A stretch of 64,000 nucleotides of DNA. Source: Ramazzottius varieornatus (lineage: Eukaryota > Tardigrada > Eutardigrada > Parachela > Ramazzottiidae). The notes below the pieces were generated by a model. The model ran no database searches. It worked only from the letters and a program-made list of their open reading frames with translations, and had not been told where the DNA came from. The number at the start of each line of letters is the position of its first letter. Within the stretch, counting starts at the first letter, position 1. Of the stretch, positions 1 through 12,078 are shown in pieces. The translations under genes were made by a program, and so were the position numbers. Where the stretch lies: contig BDGG01000007.1 of assembly GCA_001949185.1 (NCBI GenBank), forward strand, positions 637,675 to 701,674, in the 5' to 3' direction.

Positions 1-240
1 AATCTGCTCACTGTCGCATGTGCACGAAATGTAAAAGCTCCGATTTTAATACAAATCGTGGATCATAGCGTGTAAAAATCATGAATCCTGTTCCCCGGCT
101 ACCAGCTCGATGGCCTCAACGCACAGAAGTGATCATGCTCCATTTTCGCCCATTCAAACGTGTTTTTCAAGAATCATCGTCTTCTTCAAGATAACTTTGC
201 TCTTTCGTTTTTAGCACTGACGTCCCTTCTCACCTTCACA

Positions 241-1278
241 ATGCCACTCCACCACGACACAACTCTCAGCCATATGGAACAGGACCGATCCAAGACGTCG
301 TCCTATACTCACAGCGAGGTATGGTATCCAACGGAGACTCTTCCTCATCCTCCCAACGGAGACACACTGACAGTTTGCGGGCTTCCTTGTCCCCTGACCC
401 ATTCTCGAACATACGCAGCGTTTGCTGAGATGTTCCATGTTTTTCAGGCAACGGCCCCTCTGATCCACCCGACCCCACCCATCATCGCCACCGGAACCGA
501 AGGCATGGCCCAGGACATCGTTGGCCACGTACGTGATAAAGCTCCTTCTCTGAAAATAAACATATTTATATGAGAAAAAGGTCTGCTGACTTTCACTATA
601 TTTGTTCTTGTTCAGGGTTTCGCCGCATCGGCCACTCGCGTGACCAGTCAAACAGCCACCGGTATTGTCCACGAGACGCCCCAGACCCTCGAACAAGCCC
701 ATGCCTACCAGCAGAAGCACGACAAGGAACAAGAGGACATCCGTGGTCAGGCTGAGAAGGAGCTGGAGAAGAAGACGGAGAAGTACCGAAAGGAAGCTGA
801 GGAACAAGCTGAGAAGATTCGCAAGGAGCTGGAAAAGCAGCACCATCGCGACATCGAGTAGAAAAATTCCCAAATACTTCCTTTTGTTCTATAACGCTCG
901 CAAAAATCCGAACGATATACACGGTACGTCTTCCCTTAGGTTCCGCAAGGAAGTTGTGGAGAGCGCCATCGACCGTCAGAAGCGCGAGGTCGAGCTGGCA
1001 GCCGACTATGCCAAGAAGCGACTGGAACACGAGAAGGCTTTGGCCATGGACGCTCTCGAACAGAGCAAGTTGCGCACTGACATTCAGGTACTGTAAGATC
1101 CTGTCTACTTAACAGTTCTCCATGAGGATTTTGAACAAGAAATCACCCTCTTTGTGTGTAGGTGAACATGAACACCGCCACCGGTAGTACCAGCACTGGC
1201 GCCACTGTCCGATCGGAGCACACCGAATTCCACACTACGCCCGGTGACACCGTCGGATCTCTGATGCGCCAGTACTAA
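241..1278 (+). CDS. CAHS: Cytoplasmic abundant heat-soluble (CAHS) protein
   Basis: Tardigrade-specific disordered protectant of the cytosol; the family forms filaments or gels on water loss. Five exons join in frame: 241-318, 448-528, 616-857, 940-1087, 1162-1278, giving 221 residues, the usual family length. Family marks are the APLIHP-x-PPII segment early in exon 2, the GFAASA segment opening exon 3, and a long Lys/Glu/Ala/Arg helix with [11 protein letters not shown], then FRK and DRQKREVEL (exons 3-4). The tail is polar (VNMNTATG). All four introns have GT/AG ends. The start at 241 has a CACA context; an upstream in-frame ATG at 160 lies before a likely acceptor near 214 and is probably not used. 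Intron 1 is 129 nt, a multiple of three with no stop, so its retention would still be read. Family assignment is very secure; exact paralogue not assigned. Confidence 0.93.
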
Positions 1279-1494
1279 TCTGACAGAATAAGCTTCTTCG
1301 TGAATTTCTTTGTAAACTTGCCCTTCATGTTTGTGCAAGTTGATGAATTTCTGTTTTCCACTCTTGAGCTGAAAGAGCAAGAATCTCAAACTGTAGTTTT
1401 AGTAGAATTACATTATTCCATTTGCAGAGAATCTATGGTAAAGAGTACCGTCGAAATCAATCCGGGTATATTCGAATAACGTAGTTCAAGCAAA

Positions 1495-1500
1495 AATAAA
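1495..1500 (+). terminator. Poly(A) signal of the CAHS gene
   Basis: A canonical AATAAA lies 217 bases after the CAHS stop and before the 3' end of the convergent DELE1-like gene. It is the first exact hexamer downstream; assignment is by position only. Confidence 0.5.
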
Positions 1501-1701
1501 ACAATATCGAAGGAGGATACTTTACGGCGAGAGATGCTAAAATTTACAAAGCGGAAAGGCTGATGAAGAAACCGTACAAAAGTCAACCGCAATTCCGATA
1601 AAATTCATAGGAAGCAGGTAGGTTTCCATCAGCTACGGGAAGGAAAAGGTAGGTGCAAAAGGGAAACAACACTACAGAGAGAAGCTGAAAGAGCCACATA
1701 C

Positions 1702-3407
1702 TCAGACGCAAGCAACAGCCAGTGGCAAGTTAGGGAAGGAGCTCGAACGAGACAGCGTGCTCGAAGAGGAAGTCGACTCACCGCTCTCTTCTTCCGACAC
1801 CCAAAACTTCCTTTGCTTTCTCTCGAGAGTACTCGACAGACCTTCTGACGTTAAACGCTCGTTCGACGAGCCATAATGGGAGGGAGCAGCTGAAAGAACG
1901 GGCGACGAAGCCGAACGATGTACCGACGAGGAAACATCATCGACACCAAAACCTAAACAATTTCAATTGAGTCTTCCATAACTGAAATTTTTTTTAAAAA
2001 GTGTTCTTCTTACTTGAAGAGTGTTGGTGAAGTGACACCAGGTTTTGTATGGCACCAGGATGATGAAGGAAGGCAGCTTCGACGTAGTGCTTGAAGGCCT
2101 CATCGGAGTCTCTCTTGACGCCGATACCCAGCTCGTGGAACAGGCCGAGTGTGAACTCCTCTTGTGCAGTCTGCTCTTCAGAAACAGCCGACGAAGGAGG
2201 AGAAAGGAGACCTTGAAGCTCTGCTATGTAGTCGCGAGCTGTGGTGGTGAGCTGTTGTCGCATGATGGACAACAAGGCGGCAGTTTCGGAAGTGTAAGCT
2301 GGCTTCGGATGCGCCTGAAAATGATTAAGTAAGTTCGTACATGATTTTTAAAGCGGCTTTCGGAACTGACTTTCAGCAGAATTTCTCAGGTACTCATCTT
2401 CGTTTTTTTGTGAATTACTTTAATACTTTTTTTAAATCCAACTTTGTATTTTATAGAGAATTACGCTGTGTTCGGCGGAAGCTTCGCTGTCCGTCTCGCT
2501 CTCGTAAGACGTGTTACTGGATGACGTGAGGTCCCACGTCACCGAATCCCTCCTCTGAATTTTGGGAAAGCTAGAGGAGCCAGTAGTTGGTAGCACTGAG
2601 TTTATGACGGACGGCTGGGTGCCGTTTGGCATCAAGAGCGCCACGTTGGTGAACCAGCGTGGGCTGTAGCGACAAGGAACGCCATCTTCTGCGATGGTTC
2701 TTCTCCTCAGAAGCTCTTCTTGCTTTGGTAGAAGAACGTTCAGTCCCAAGCCGAGAACAGCGCCCTGCAATCCCCAAAGAAAAGATCAGACGAATTAACT
2801 TCTAACGGCTGACGCATGACATCATCGCAAAAGGAAGTGACCTATGACGCCGTACGCGACCATGACGGGAAATGAGCGTTCAGGGCACAAACCTTACAGC
2901 TAGCACGGCCTTGACTTACCCATCCCAAGGCTTCCAACCAAGTTGTCCATCCAGACTGTACGTCCGAAGCATTCCAGTCATTCCGAGGATCTCGCTTCGA
3001 ATCCTTTCCGTCGGCCCTCCCACGACGGTACGAAGTAAAGATGAGCTTGTTGTCTCGCCCAAAGTGATCGGAACCACTAAGGAAGATCCTACACAGAGAA
3101 CAGAATAACGAGACCGCCATTCACCAGCAGAAAATTTCCCGATGCAAACCTGGGCAACTTCGAGCACTCATTACTCCAGATAGTGCTGGTCCAGTGCTTG
3201 TAATCATCCTCGAACTCTGGCCGACCTTCCCTGCTTGTACTGGGGACACAATTGCCTGTCTTTAAACGTCCACTGAAGGATCGGATAGCATCTGCAGAGA
3301 AACTCGTCAATCAAGCAATTTCAATCAACCAGTCCAACCCATTCCAATCAGACAATGCGAGTGCGACCAAAACTAAGTCAAGTTAATTTACTTCGAAGAT
3401 TCCACAT
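1702..3407 (-). CDS. DELE1-like mitochondrial stress-relay protein
   Basis: DELE1 is a mitochondrial protein cut by OMA1 under stress; its C-terminal Sel1-repeat part then activates the eIF2alpha kinase HRI. Six exons join in frame (3407-3392, 3291-3150, 3088-2920, 2764-2465, 2314-2014, 1952-1702), 392 residues. Residues 1-20 begin MWNLRNAIRSF, basic and Ser-rich like a mitochondrial presequence. A WLEALGWGAVLGLGL stretch spans the exon 3/4 join and matches the position of the hydrophobic segment in vertebrate DELE1. Exon 5 has one clear Sel1-like repeat (LGLFHELGIGV then DEAFKHYVEAA). The tail is Ser-rich and ends with an SSFPNLPLA motif, recalling the short conserved DELE1 C-terminus. Vertebrate DELE1 has about seven repeats, so this one is reduced. 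Head-to-tail with the zinc-finger gene upstream. Splice structure firm; the name rests on recall of the human protein. Confidence 0.7.
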
Positions 3408-4408
3408 TGTGAATCCTCCCACCCTGCTTCAGCGGAACAAGATGCGCTCCGGAAACTAGTTCTACTGATAAAATTCCGGAAGGCGAGTTAGATGAACAGC
3501 GACATGTTGAGCATCTTGCAGCTTGGTTGTCTTCATAACCTCCGTCGAAGATCCCGCACCAGTGCTGATCTGCAGAAGGTCTCCTGACCTGAAATGGACA
3601 GATAACAGATCGCTGTGGACGGATAAAGCACTTGTCCTTCGAACGAACCGTCACGTTTTCAAGGAGCCGATAAAATCAGCCTTCCACTTTTTGCGAAAGA
3701 GGGCTCGCCTCAACATTTTTGCCTGCACGCAGAAGCAAGGTCTGTGCCGGAAGCACCTGGGCGAACAAACTATGCTCAGGGACAGTCAGGGTATTCAGGC
3801 GGGCTGATACTTGACAGACCAGCGGCCGCCGGCCGGCCGTGACCATCGACCCCACCAAGGAGCTCACCGTGGAATGGCTGAATCCTTACTTCCTCTGTCA
3901 TACGTCAAAACATTTCCTTTTCTTCATGGAACTCAACACCGAATCTAATGAATGAGTACAAAGTTTATCTGTCCTACTCTACTGTCCAGAGCAGGACGAG
4001 AAGAAAGTAGTTTGTACAATAGCCGAGGAATAACAAAAGGGCAAGCCGTAAACAAGGGTATACAGTGAACGTTGTGCCCGTAAACAACGTCAATTGGATA
4101 AAGTTCTGCTAGAACTATAAATGATAACGATAAAAAGTTGGAAAACCTTCTTTACAGTTGGCACATGGGCAAATGGTCCCCAGCCAGTTTTAAAAACACA
4201 AAAATTTCAGAGGACAAAAGCTGTTGAGCATCAAAGAGCGGAGTATGTTGAGCACTAAAGTTTAGTGGTTGAAGGAAGGTAATCTTACAAAGGTGAACCA
4301 AGAGGAAGAACTAACTGAGAACACAATTCGAGACAAGATTCTTAAGGAGGCCGAAGCCACGAGGAGAATCTCGAACTTGAAGGTCGCCGTTGGATTCGAC
4401 CGGTTTGA

Positions 4409-5983
4409 TTACTCCACGACATGACTGACGAACTCGTCCCACGAACACAAAGCATCTAGTCCTTGAGCCTTCTGCATCTTCACTTTTTCCTCGGTTTCCG
4501 CCCAGCAAGAGTCAAACCAGCCTGCAAACAGAGATTGGGGTTAGAACGGAAACCGCAGGCGGTAGTCAAGCCTTACGTTGTCAAAGTCCAAGTCATCAAT
4601 CAAAACAATCAGCCTGTGCCGTATGTCCTAGTCCTATGCATTACGTAGAAATCTGACATGACATGACGTATGATAATGTGACATGACGTGGTTGTCGACT
4701 TCAAGGATTGATTGGCTTGGCTTGACTGATCAACAACATTGCACCGTTTTAGTACTCGTACCGGTACCTACCGTGATCTTTCGTCAAGGATGAGAAGCTG
4801 CTCGAGATTCCTGGGCTGGTTGCTCGGGAAGAATGAACGGAAGAGAAGGGACTATCTCCGAGAGATCCTTCGGTGGTCCATTTAGAATGGAAGCCAGTAG
4901 TCACAGTAGCGCTGGAGGGCTCGTCATCGTCATTGGCGAAGAAGTCATAGCGTCCACCAGCTCGGAAGTTCAGACGAGGATCCGTTTCCTGCGGCGCATC
5001 CCCTTCGACGTGCAAGAAGTCACAGCGGTTTCCAAAGGAGCAAAAGCCGAAACGTTCGAAACTGCGGCATGGCTTGGTCCTGTAGAGATGGTGCATGATC
5101 GGCGGACGAAGTTCTTCGGGGCCATGAGCGAACTGGCAGCGCGTCTCGTATGGACAGCTTCCCATTACCGCCCACTTGTTGCAGGGTCGAGTCTTGTACA
5201 TGGTGTTGACGGCCTTGATGGGGTGCTGGTGCTTCTGAAGAGGCTTCTGACGCGAATCACGGGAGTTGCGAGGAACGGTGGCTGGAACGTGACGGATGGA
5301 CAGAGCAGGAACGGGACTGCTTCGAGCGGACTGCGAGGTGGAGATGCCGCTGTCCGAGGCGAACAGAGAGTGACTGAAAGACGCCATCGACCAGGGATCC
5401 GTACTCGGTGAGCCATACTGCTGTCCGTGACGAGAAACCTGCAGAGGAAGAAAGATCAGGAAATCAGTTCGAATCGCAACAGAAAGCCCGAAATGGAGTG
5501 TTTGATCATTCAAGTAAGCTCAATCAATCCAACTTGAACGAGTTCGACAGGTTCATTCATGAACCAATGGAAAGTAACTGGCTTGTTGAACGCGGAAACA
5601 ACATGGCGGAAAGACGTGTGTGAATCATAGAAGACGACAGAACACGTGGCGTATCAGTGTACATGCCGCTAGATGAAGACACGTGGTCCAGCGAGATGTT
5701 GCGCATCGCCGAGGAAATCTCTTTTGCGTGGTTCAGTCAACATCGCACTTCCTTCAGCACTTCCTGCTTCCCTAACTTAGCTTCTTTTCTATTGCTACTA
5801 ATATTTTTTTCGAGGGTAGGGATAACTTACCTTCGCTCCACGGGAGTAGCCTGCGTCGAAGAAGTCGCCAAGATCTCCGCTAATGCCTCCATCCTGTCCC
5901 GAGTGTCTCCCCTCCGTCAAGCTGGGTCGTCGAAAGTGTCCCTGGAGGTAGGCATCGTAGGAGTCGCACTGGCTGGGATCCAT
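4409..5983 (-). CDS. TIS11/tristetraprolin-type tandem CCCH zinc-finger protein
   Basis: Binds AU-rich elements in mRNA 3' UTRs and recruits deadenylases; acts in the cytoplasm. Exons 5983-5831, 5438-4772 and 4521-4409 join in frame for 310 residues. Two CX8CX5CX3H fingers are complete: lead-in MYKTRPC with [10 protein letters not shown], and lead-in LYRTKPC with [10 protein letters not shown]. They are separated by the standard 18-residue linker, diagnostic of the TTP family. Ser-rich flanks hold many SP/TSP sites, usual kinase targets in this family. If the second intron is not removed, the frame ends six residues later (stop 4749-4751); the spliced form ends in an acidic, Trp-containing tail ([10 protein letters not shown]), which could be the CNOT-binding end. 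The start at 5983 is tentative: an acceptor lies just upstream at 5998 and an open segment near 6240-6470 could be an earlier exon, but its phase does not fit. Confidence 0.88.
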
Positions 5984-7681
5984 TTGCCAGCCTTGAACCT
6001 GAAAAGAGAAAGCTAAAACAAACAAAAACAGGCTTTAACAAGGAAAGTTAAAAACATGCGGTTAAACGCAACAAAGGTTCTGGAAGCCTGTAAAAAGAGA
6101 AATGACTTCGTCGCCAAGCTTTCTTTCCGCACGTCGAAAACAGCACCTTCAGCCATGCATTCCGAAACTCCACCTCCTGTGGTAGTATACTGACCGTTGG
6201 TCAACATGGTCCAGCTTCCGTCCAGCCAGTGAAAAGACTCAACTTCCTTTAGACCTGCCCACAAAAGGCGTGGCCGACCCGTCACCATCTTGTTTTTCCT
6301 GAATGTAATCTGGTCTGACGATCGGCCTGCTATTGTTCAGAATTTCCAGATCCGGGTCTCGTCGATCAGAAATTTCGCGTTTGCCTTGGGTCGGCAGTTT
6401 CACGAGATACGTTTCATGGGGACCTGGATGAATCCCCTGCATGGAAATGCAAGAGATGAAACAACAGTGTGCCTTCCGGTAGAGAAACATGAGTTCGAAA
6501 ATGAAATTAAAGTACATGGTTGTAGGGAACCGGAAGTCAGCAGACACGCGATAACTGTATAATGTTCTCATTCTCTCGACCAGACGACAAAGCATGTGAA
6601 ATCGCGTGTAGTTCAGTATTCAGTTTCTGACTTTGTGGATTCTCCAGAGACCTACATGGGTAACCGATTCCAAATGAGACAGTACGCCACTGCACTTTAG
6701 TTGTTTCCGATATTTGTTCAATGAGACTTATTGGTTCAAGTTCGGACGACTCGCGTGCACTTTCTTAGAGGTCTTCTGATCCTTCAACAGTGGGATTATT
6801 TTCACGTAATTACCCGAAATCAAGGCAAAGTCAGATCGGGGACTCGCGGTTGCACAAATGTAACGTTGTTACTACTTCTTTGCCGGATCCCAGTTGGCAA
6901 GCAGAGATTGCCGAAGCCAAGCCCCAGTCTTGCTGAGCCAAGCAATTACCAGTGACGGTGGGATTGAGAAGATAGAGGCATAGTACTCCAACTGAGCTTG
7001 AGTGAGTTCTCCTCTTTTCATCATAGGAGAAGAATGTCAAGCGTACAATCTTGATTGCACCGCGTACATCCAGCTCCCAACTTGCAGTCCAGCTTAGCGA
7101 GTCGGAGTTCCGTCTCTCATTACAGCAACAGGATGGCGGCAGGGACTCGCAGCATGTAAAATGATAGCACGTGATCGAAAAATGGCAGTTGCAGAAATTT
7201 CGGTCGACATCGGCGTCCAGTCTTTAATATCCTCCTTTCCCATCATGTAATTTAGATCCTGGATTTAGATCCTGGACTGCTCCTTTTGCCGGTCTTCCTT
7301 CTTGATCTTGGGTTCACAAGATGTCGACCTGTCATTTATATCAGTGACCCATCTCCGCTGTATAATTATTGCGTTTGAAGCTTCAACTTCATCCAACCGC
7401 GCAGATGCTTTCAAGTCACGGCCCTTTAATTAATTTGTCCCGATCTCTGCTTTCCTCTCACCGTTTCCAATTTTCCAAGGATAGCGATGCAACTCGCTAC
7501 GCTTCGGACTTGTTTCGATTTTTGCCGCTGATTAAAACGCTGACACCCTGAATTATTTCTAAATCGAAAGATGAGCCGTGAGATCATTCATTTGGATGTC
7601 CTCCACAGCGTATTCGCGTGAGGCAGGATTCTTTCGACTATAAGTAATTGCTTCAAGCGAAGCCAACACTTGGAGCAAACG
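5984..7681. other. Intergenic region, no supported gene
   Basis: Lies between the divergent TIS11-type gene and the TRH-receptor-like gene. A minus-strand open segment after an acceptor (ttccatgcag) near 6440 could be a 5' exon of the TIS11 gene, but no donor gives the right phase for splicing to 5998. Nothing else stands out. Confidence 0.3.
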
Positions 7682-10600
7682 ATGGAACTCCTGACAGGCC
7701 AAGCCAGTACACTCAGTTCGCCGAATATCCATCCAGATATGGCGGACAATTCCGATGCCAAGCCTGATGAGGTCTTTTACGAGATGGAGGACTTCGAGTA
7801 TTTCCCCTTTGGCTACCGTGTTGCTGCAACCATCGTCCACGTCGTCATTTTCGTCCTCGGTCTGGTCGGCAACATCGTTCTGCTGATTGTCGTTCGGAAG
7901 AACCGCAGCCTGCAGAGTCCCACGTTCGCCTACTTGGTACGGTTAGAGTGGTCCTTGAAAACGTGATCCTATTATTGACAAATGGACGTCTGAGGTACCG
8001 GTATGGGTTGCAATTGATTGTAGTTTGTACCACTTTTTTTCAGGTATCGTTGGCCTACGCGGATTTGATCGTGCTTTTGTCAGCGGTTCCGGAATCCCTT
8101 GTTCAGCATCACATTGGCAGGCAATGGCTCCTGGGACAAGCCGGTTGCTCGCTTTTAGTTTTCTTCAACTTCCTGGGGATCAACGCTGGAAGCTTGAGGT
8201 GGGTTTTTCCGATTGAACTTCGCGACTTGAGCAAACCTACGCATTTTGCTTCAATAACAAGCGGGCAAGGGTGACGGTAAGAGAGTCCAAAAATGTACTG
8301 ATAAGGGGATAGCGGCAACCGTTAAATCCCGATGGTCAAACCGATATCGCTTGAAGATAGAGGAGAGTTTCCTCTACAGTTTGAGCTATAGACCTAGTCA
8401 GAAAAAAAATCCTGGAAGATACTGCGAAATTCGAACCTTACGACTTCCGGTCGCTGCAGTGACGTTAAAAATGGGTGTTGGATAGAACCAGATGGATGAA
8501 GCCAACGAAATTTGCGCACATAGCAAAATAAAATTCTCATTGGCCGAGTCGTAAATAATCTCCAGCTGCAGTATTACGCCCATTTTTAACGGTTAATTTT
8601 GTCGTACACTGTAGTATGCCGTCCGGTTCCAGCCGAACGAAACAGCTGATCGGCAAGCCATTTCATGTTCAATCAAATACTCAATCAAACAGCCCTACGT
8701 CACTGCAGCGACCGGAAGTCGTAAGTTTCGAATTTCGCAGTATCTTCCAGGATTTTCTCCTGACTAGGTCTATAGCTCAAACTGTAGAGGAAACTCTCCT
8801 CTACCTTCGAGCGATATCGGTTTGACCATCGGGATTTAACGGTTGTCGTTATCCCCTTGTGAGTTTTTTTCTGGATATGCTGTTATGGCTGCGGCGGAAG
8901 CACATGCGATCTCGCAGTTTCTTATATGAATGTTGAATGACACATGTTTCGGTAAGTTGACGCACCGATAGCGCTCGGCGAACGACGCCTTTATTGATTG
9001 GAAAAACTAATGTACTAAGCCTTTTTCGGGAACGGGGATAAATTTTATCAACCCCGCTGTACCGCCGCAGCTTCCGATGGACGACCGCGGGATAACGATA
9101 TCTGAAGTGCCGGTCCCGGTGGGGCAAGCTTGACACTAAAACTTAATGTTGATGCGTCTGTAGTTTGATAGAGAGCTGGGTGGAAAATAAACCGCTAATT
9201 TTGTCATAACGAGCGCAAGGCCACGGAAAGATAAGTGCAAGGGAAATACCTTTAGGGTTTACTATAATTTTCACTGTAACTGCTCCTGCGTATGCTCTTC
9301 GAAGGGTAATTCGAGATGTTGTTTCACGCGCGGCACTTTCCCGTGATCGGCCTTTCCTGTGATTCCCGTGATTCCCGTGATTCCGGCCTTTCCCGTGATC
9401 GTACGAAAACTAAATGTTCTGAGTGTTACTGAATAGATCATGACACATGGAAGGTTTCAGAATTTTGTGGCCATGGAATGATTTACGTGCGCGTGCCGTC
9501 ATTCGACTGAAAAATACGGAGAGAAGGTGCGCCGAATCAAGCTATCCAACCGAAAATCTTACGAATATCCCGACTGGAACGCGACACCGAAAGCATGCTC
9601 GATAAGCACTGCATGGGTGCGGTTTGACAGATGTTGCCACCGGGCTCTCAACATTAGTAGTTTTGAGTAATACTATGTAGTACAATATTTTCATGTCGTG
9701 GTCGAGAAGTAACTTATACTGACTCTAATCCAACCCAGATTCAGAGTGACCAGATGTCGATCATGCTTGTGTCGTCATACAGAGTAATGCTATTAATACA
9801 TCTTCGAAACTCAGCTTACGAATTAGAAGAAGGTAATCTTGCTTTATACTGGAAGGAGAAATGTCCATCAAACTGCTGTTAAATGTAGACAACAATTTCA
9901 TCAGAGAACTTATCAAACGCATCATTGGTCTCTCGACAGCTGTCAGTGTATTACAGTATCATAGTAGAATCCTTCTATTTTATTGATGTTGGCATAAGGG
10001 TAGCTCGACCTAATATAATTTTAATTCAATAAGCCCGAGCCAGACTTCTAGTATAATCTTGGTATTATATGCCCCGGCCTCAGAGCATTAGTATGATATT
10101 AAAATATTAACTTGTTTTGTCGGGTTCTTATTACAACATATTATAATATTCCAGTTATCTTCAGGTCCGCACAGTAGCGCGCTCGCTGTGGACGCAGACC
10201 AGAATTGTTTTCATTAACTGAAGCCAAAATTCGCATTTTAATAAGATATAGAGCGCCTTGCGGCTTGATTTTCATATAATATTCCAACTTCGGCTCTCAT
10301 CTAATCCAAGACTAATAGATATCCCACCTCGACTGACGCATCTAATAAATGTTAATATGAAATATCAGATGCCAAAAGCATCTAAGCACAAAATAAGTTC
10401 TAATTTATCATAATATCCATATACGCCAACATCACTATTCTATTGAACAGAAATTTTATGAACAAGTTTTTCCCACGCCGGAAACCAAGGGCAAATCCCA
10501 CCGTGACCTACTTCCTGCCATCTGCTCACAGTGAACATGTTTTGTTGTGTTCTTGTAGTATTCTGGCCTTCACTTTGGAACAATACATTGCGATATGTGG

Positions 10601-11888
10601 CGATTGCTCCCGTCGATTCCACATGAGCGACCGCACCAACAAATACGTCCTCGGCATCTGGATCTGCTCCGTCCTGTACTGTGCACCCTGGCTGGGACTG
10701 ACCCATGTTCAGCCGGACGCCGACGACCACACCCGTCAACAGTGCGAACTCCGTCTGACTCGCGAAACATACATCGGGTTCTTTGGGGCCGACTTGCTCC
10801 TCTTCTACGTCCTGCCTCTTATCATCGCGTTGTTCGTCTACACAAAGATTGTCTTTCTGTTGTTCAAGTCGGCCAGGTACTGCAGCCGGGGTTCGCCCTG
10901 CCTAAGTCTGTCAAGGTCGAACCTGAATGAGGCCTCTAACTCCAACAGTCAACAAGTAACACCGGTACTTCATTACACCAAAGGTCTCGCTTGCACCACA
11001 TCGGCTACGATGCTCTTTGGGCGGGTATTAAACCATCAGGTGTCAGAGAACATAGAGGAAAGGAGAGGCTGGCTGGTACAGTCGCGTTCTCAGGTTCGTG
11101 GCCAAATAAATCCTGACTGCGCTATCATCAATACTACTGCTTAGATTTCCACTACTGTACACGTACTGGCGTTAGTACGAATCCAGAGACCTGCACACCC
11201 CTAAACGTTCGACAGAACGTCGCAGTGAAGCCGTTCGCTAACTACTGTAAAATCTAGAACAGTCCCGGTACCTAAATACGAAACTTAATTTGTTTTAATC
11301 TAATTACCGAGTTTAGATATCTAATGGTTGTTGTTTCGATCGGTCTCACTTGTCGGATTCCCTCTAATCTTTTCTCGGCGTAAAATGTCGAGGACGTACA
11401 TCAGCTGTGCTAAATTGGCATTTACACTTTTTCGGTTTTGCTCATTTGCAGGTCACGCGGATGTTGATTGCCATCGTAATCTTTTTCGCCATAGCCTGGC
11501 TTCCGTACCGCGGTCTGCTGGTCTATAACACCTTCCAGAAGGAGGAATGGTTGGACATCTGGTACGTCTTCTTCGCGAAAACACTGATATATGCCAATTC
11601 CGCCATGAACCCTTACCTGTACAACGCCATGAGCCGACGTTTCCGTCTGGCCGTCTACCGCACCCTTTGTCGCGCAAGCGCTAAGAAGAGTAGGTCGCCT
11701 TAGTTTTCAATCAGGACAGGTTTCACCATGTATTCCCGGAAAGTATGCTGGTAGTTCTGACCTCGATATTTCTCTCGGCAGAGAAACAACTGTCGAAGAA
11801 ACGCACCCTGTACCAAAGACCACCACGCTACGAAGAACCCCAGTTCGAACCGGTGCCACAACAACGCGGTCGTCTGCGAACACTTTGA
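7682..11888 (+). CDS. Rhodopsin-class GPCR, TRH-receptor-like
   Basis: Seven-helix peptide receptor of the plasma membrane. Exons 7682-7936, 8044-8198, 10559-10955, 11452-11689 and 11782-11888 join in frame for 383 residues. TM1 has GLVGNIVLL; TM2 has SLAYADLIVLL; the TM3 region reads FLGINAGSLSILAFTLEQY, very like the LGINASS...AFTIERY block of TRH receptors. TM6 has FFAIAWLPY and TM7 NSAMNPYLYN. The TM3 cytoplasmic motif is EQY: the arginine of the canonical E/DRY is glutamine (GAA CAA TAC in exon 3). Exon 5 encodes a basic, Pro/Gln-rich tail; if exon 4 is not spliced at 11690 the protein ends at 11703 instead. Intron 2 is 2.36 kb and holds a 556-bp inverted-repeat element. GPCR identity is certain; the ligand class is inferred from recalled family motifs. 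Confidence 0.88.
8303..8858. mobile_element. Long-TIR MITE/foldback element in GPCR intron 2
   Basis: A left arm (8303-8473) and right arm (8695-8858) are near-identical inverted copies of about 165 bases, starting AAGGGGATA on both strands. A second short inverted pair, GTTAAAAATGGG, sits inside (8464-8475 and 8579-8590). The ~110-220 bp core has no open frame. No clear target-site duplication was found. This is most simply a non-autonomous DNA transposon; arm similarity suggests fairly recent insertion. Confidence 0.75.
8859..10558. other. Rest of GPCR intron 2, mostly featureless
   Basis: Apart from the small ATTCCCGTG repeat, this 1.7 kb intronic stretch is AT-rich sequence with no supported exon, RNA gene or transposon that I can see. 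Confidence 0.3.
9345..9400. repeat. Short tandem repeat (ATTCCCGTG unit)
   Basis: Several copies of a 9-base ATTCCCGTG unit flanked by two GGCCTTTCCYGTGAT copies in GPCR intron 2. Simple low-complexity tandem sequence. Confidence 0.5.
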
Positions 11889-12034
11889 CTTCGTTTCGCA
11901 TTTTATTCCACCCATCCACTATCTCTGCTGCACAGAGTACTACCGACACGTCCGTCTATATTCCCAGCCGTCACAATTTTCTTCGTCTAACTGTTCGGAT
12001 CCCGAAAAACAAAGTCATAAAGCTTGTGTTATCA

Positions 12035-12078
12035 GGTGGCGCACCTTTTCAGCGATATTGGCAGGAAGCATGCGCCAC
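12035..12078. repeat. GTGGCGCA palindromic repeat unit, single copy
   Basis: GGTGGCGCACC and CATGCGCCACTCGG arms separated by about 23 bases, 150 bases after the GPCR stop. It belongs to the ~71-bp palindromic family found in several introns of the window. Confidence 0.6.

Noticed and set aside
211-873. Long minus-strand frame opposite CAHS, rich in Leu
   Set aside because: It is the antisense of the Lys/Glu helix codons of CAHS; Leu richness is an artefact and it has no start or splice support.
4833-5411. 192-residue plus-strand frame
   Set aside because: Antisense of the TIS11 coding exon; no domain and the minus strand has two perfect zinc fingers.
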